Source: Woronichinia naegeliana WA131
Lineage (GTDB): Bacteria; Cyanobacteriota; Cyanobacteriia; Cyanobacteriales; Microcystaceae
Assembly: GCA_025370055.1 (NCBI GenBank)
Contig: CP073041.1
Location: 7,776,001 to 7,840,000 of the forward strand
Direction of reading: 5' to 3'
DNA length: 64,000 nt
Shown here: piece after piece, positions 63,268-64,000 of the stretch
How the letters are laid out: the number at the start of each line of letters is the position of its first letter
Numbering within the stretch: the stretch's first letter is position 1
Translations under genes and position numbers: made by a program
The notes under the pieces: model-generated
What the model was told of the DNA's origin: nothing
The model's database searches: none
What the model saw: only the letters and a program-made list of their open reading frames with translations

Positions 63268-64000
63268 ACAAAATTTCTGCTCCTAACATGGCATTGCGCG
63301 TTACCCGTTTCCGTAATTCGTTTTCACTTAAATTTGCCCAAGCTTTCGGCATTTCAGGAATCACAAAAAAACGTACCTCTGAGTTAGAATCCCAAACCCG
63401 TAATTCATCAATTTTAGCAGTGTAATCTTTAAACTGTTTCAAATGATCCGATTTTCCTTTGTGGGCATCTTCCGCAAATTCTACTAACACCCCAAAAGGA
63501 TCAGAGACGCTACGGGCGCGATATTGTTGAGATTTGTACCACATGGGTTGAGTTCCCAAAAGAGCTTGGGGATAACAGGAACAGACCGTACAGGTGACAA
63601 GATTATGAACAAAAATGGTTTTGCCATTTTCCTGTTGTTCTCCGTTGGCAAAAATACGGATATATTCGCCTTCGGGGCCAATGGTTAAACCAAAGGTAAT
63701 TTGATCACTGAGATAGGGTTTTCCTGTGTCGGGATTAATGGTATTAAAGAAGAAATCTCGAATCAAAATGGCTGCTTGAAAAGGTTTTTCCTCTGGGGGA
63801 GCTAATAACTTGGCTTTCCATTCGGGATTTTTCCAGGCATGGGCAACAACGGCGGCTCCGAAATGAGGGCCAACCACTTTTTCATAGTAGTTAACAAAGC
63901 CTTGCACTCCTTCTTCACTGACAATTTTTTTCTCAATGAGCAATTGTTTAATTGCCAGCACTCGCTCTTTTAAGGGGGGAAGTACGACTTCTGTATCACC
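63260..64000 (-). CDS. Nitrile hydratase subunit alpha (5' end outside window)
   Basis: The frame is still open at the window edge, with GDTEVVLPPLKERVLAIKQLLIEKK, the normal N-terminal region, so the GTG at 63961 is not the start. The metal-binding motif is VTCTVCSCYPQALLG (Cys codons within 63575-63592). Thr in CTxCSC is the pattern of cobalt-type rather than iron-type (CSxCSC) enzymes. Other family marks are FFNTINPDTGKPYLSD and WYKSQQYRARSVSDPFGVLVEF. It catalyses hydration of nitriles to amides and needs the accessory protein for metal loading. Confidence 0.92.
   Translation of the reverse strand, partial: GDTEVVLPPLKERVLAIKQLLIEKKIVSEEGVQGFVNYYEKVVGPHFGAAVVAHAWKNPEWKAKLLAPPEEKPFQAAILIRDFFFNTINPDTGKPYLSDQITFGLTIGPEGEYIRIFANGEQQENGKTIFVHNLVTCTVCSCYPQALLGTQPMWYKSQQYRARSVSDPFGVLVEFAEDAHKGKSDHLKQFKDYTAKIDELRVWDSNSEVRFFVIPEMPKAWANLSENELRKRVTRNAMLGAEILYE

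Overview
The window looks like a bloom-forming unicellular cyanobacterium, most probably Microcystis. The evidence is the abundant HIP1 octamer (GCGATCGC), a very high density of insertion sequences (ISKra4, IS1634, IS4, IS630, ISL3, ISAs1, ISAzo13, IS110, IS66 and IS5-like, many nested), and a complete microginin-type PKS/NRPS cluster. This assignment is inference; no rRNA or tRNA gene was seen.

Layout. 1-14.0 kb is an IS graveyard of elements inserted into elements. Several insertions can be resolved to the base from target-site duplications (TSDs). 14.0-18.35 kb is a short island of ordinary chromosomal genes: a lipoprotein operon, a coiled-coil membrane protein, an aspartyl-protease-like pair and one unknown gene. 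18.35-24.25 kb is a second IS block (ISAzo13 remnant, ISKra4, IS5-like, IS110, ISKra4) that ends 113 bp before the biosynthetic cluster. 24.36-49.75 kb is the microginin-type cluster, all on +: fatty acyl-AMP ligase, free ACP, CylC-like dimetal halogenase, hybrid PKS-NRPS (KS-AT-ACP-aminotransferase-monooxygenase-C-A*-A-PCP), NRPS (C-A-NMT-PCP), NRPS (C-A-PCP-TE) and an ABC exporter. 49.75-52.75 kb holds a DUF5615/DUF433 toxin-antitoxin pair, DUF4926 and DUF5678 genes, near-perfect direct repeats and a fifth ISKra4 copy. 52.87-56.67 kb is one large CHAT-protease/NTPase/TPR protein resembling bacterial NLR-like immune proteins. 56.7-64 kb has housekeeping and accessory genes (larC, a Sua5/YrdC-type gene, rfbC, an ABC-2 permease), an IS66 remnant and a nitrile hydratase operon that runs off the right edge.

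How the cluster should work: octanoate is activated by the FAAL and loaded on the free ACP. It may be chlorinated by the CylC-like enzyme, extended once with malonate, beta-aminated and alpha-hydroxylated to give 3-amino-2-hydroxydecanoate (Ahda). NRPS modules whose specificity codes read Ser, Leu (with N-methylation) and Tyr follow, and the thioesterase releases the product. The inferred linear product is (Cl)-Ahda-Ser-NMeLeu-Tyr. The hybrid megasynthase has an extra, truncated Tyr-type adenylation domain fused directly before its complete Ser-type one.

Recurring theme: small dispersed repeats sit in frame inside large repetitive proteins (A domains, a PKS linker, TPRs), and many IS genes are broken by homopolymer-run frameshifts or single stop codons.
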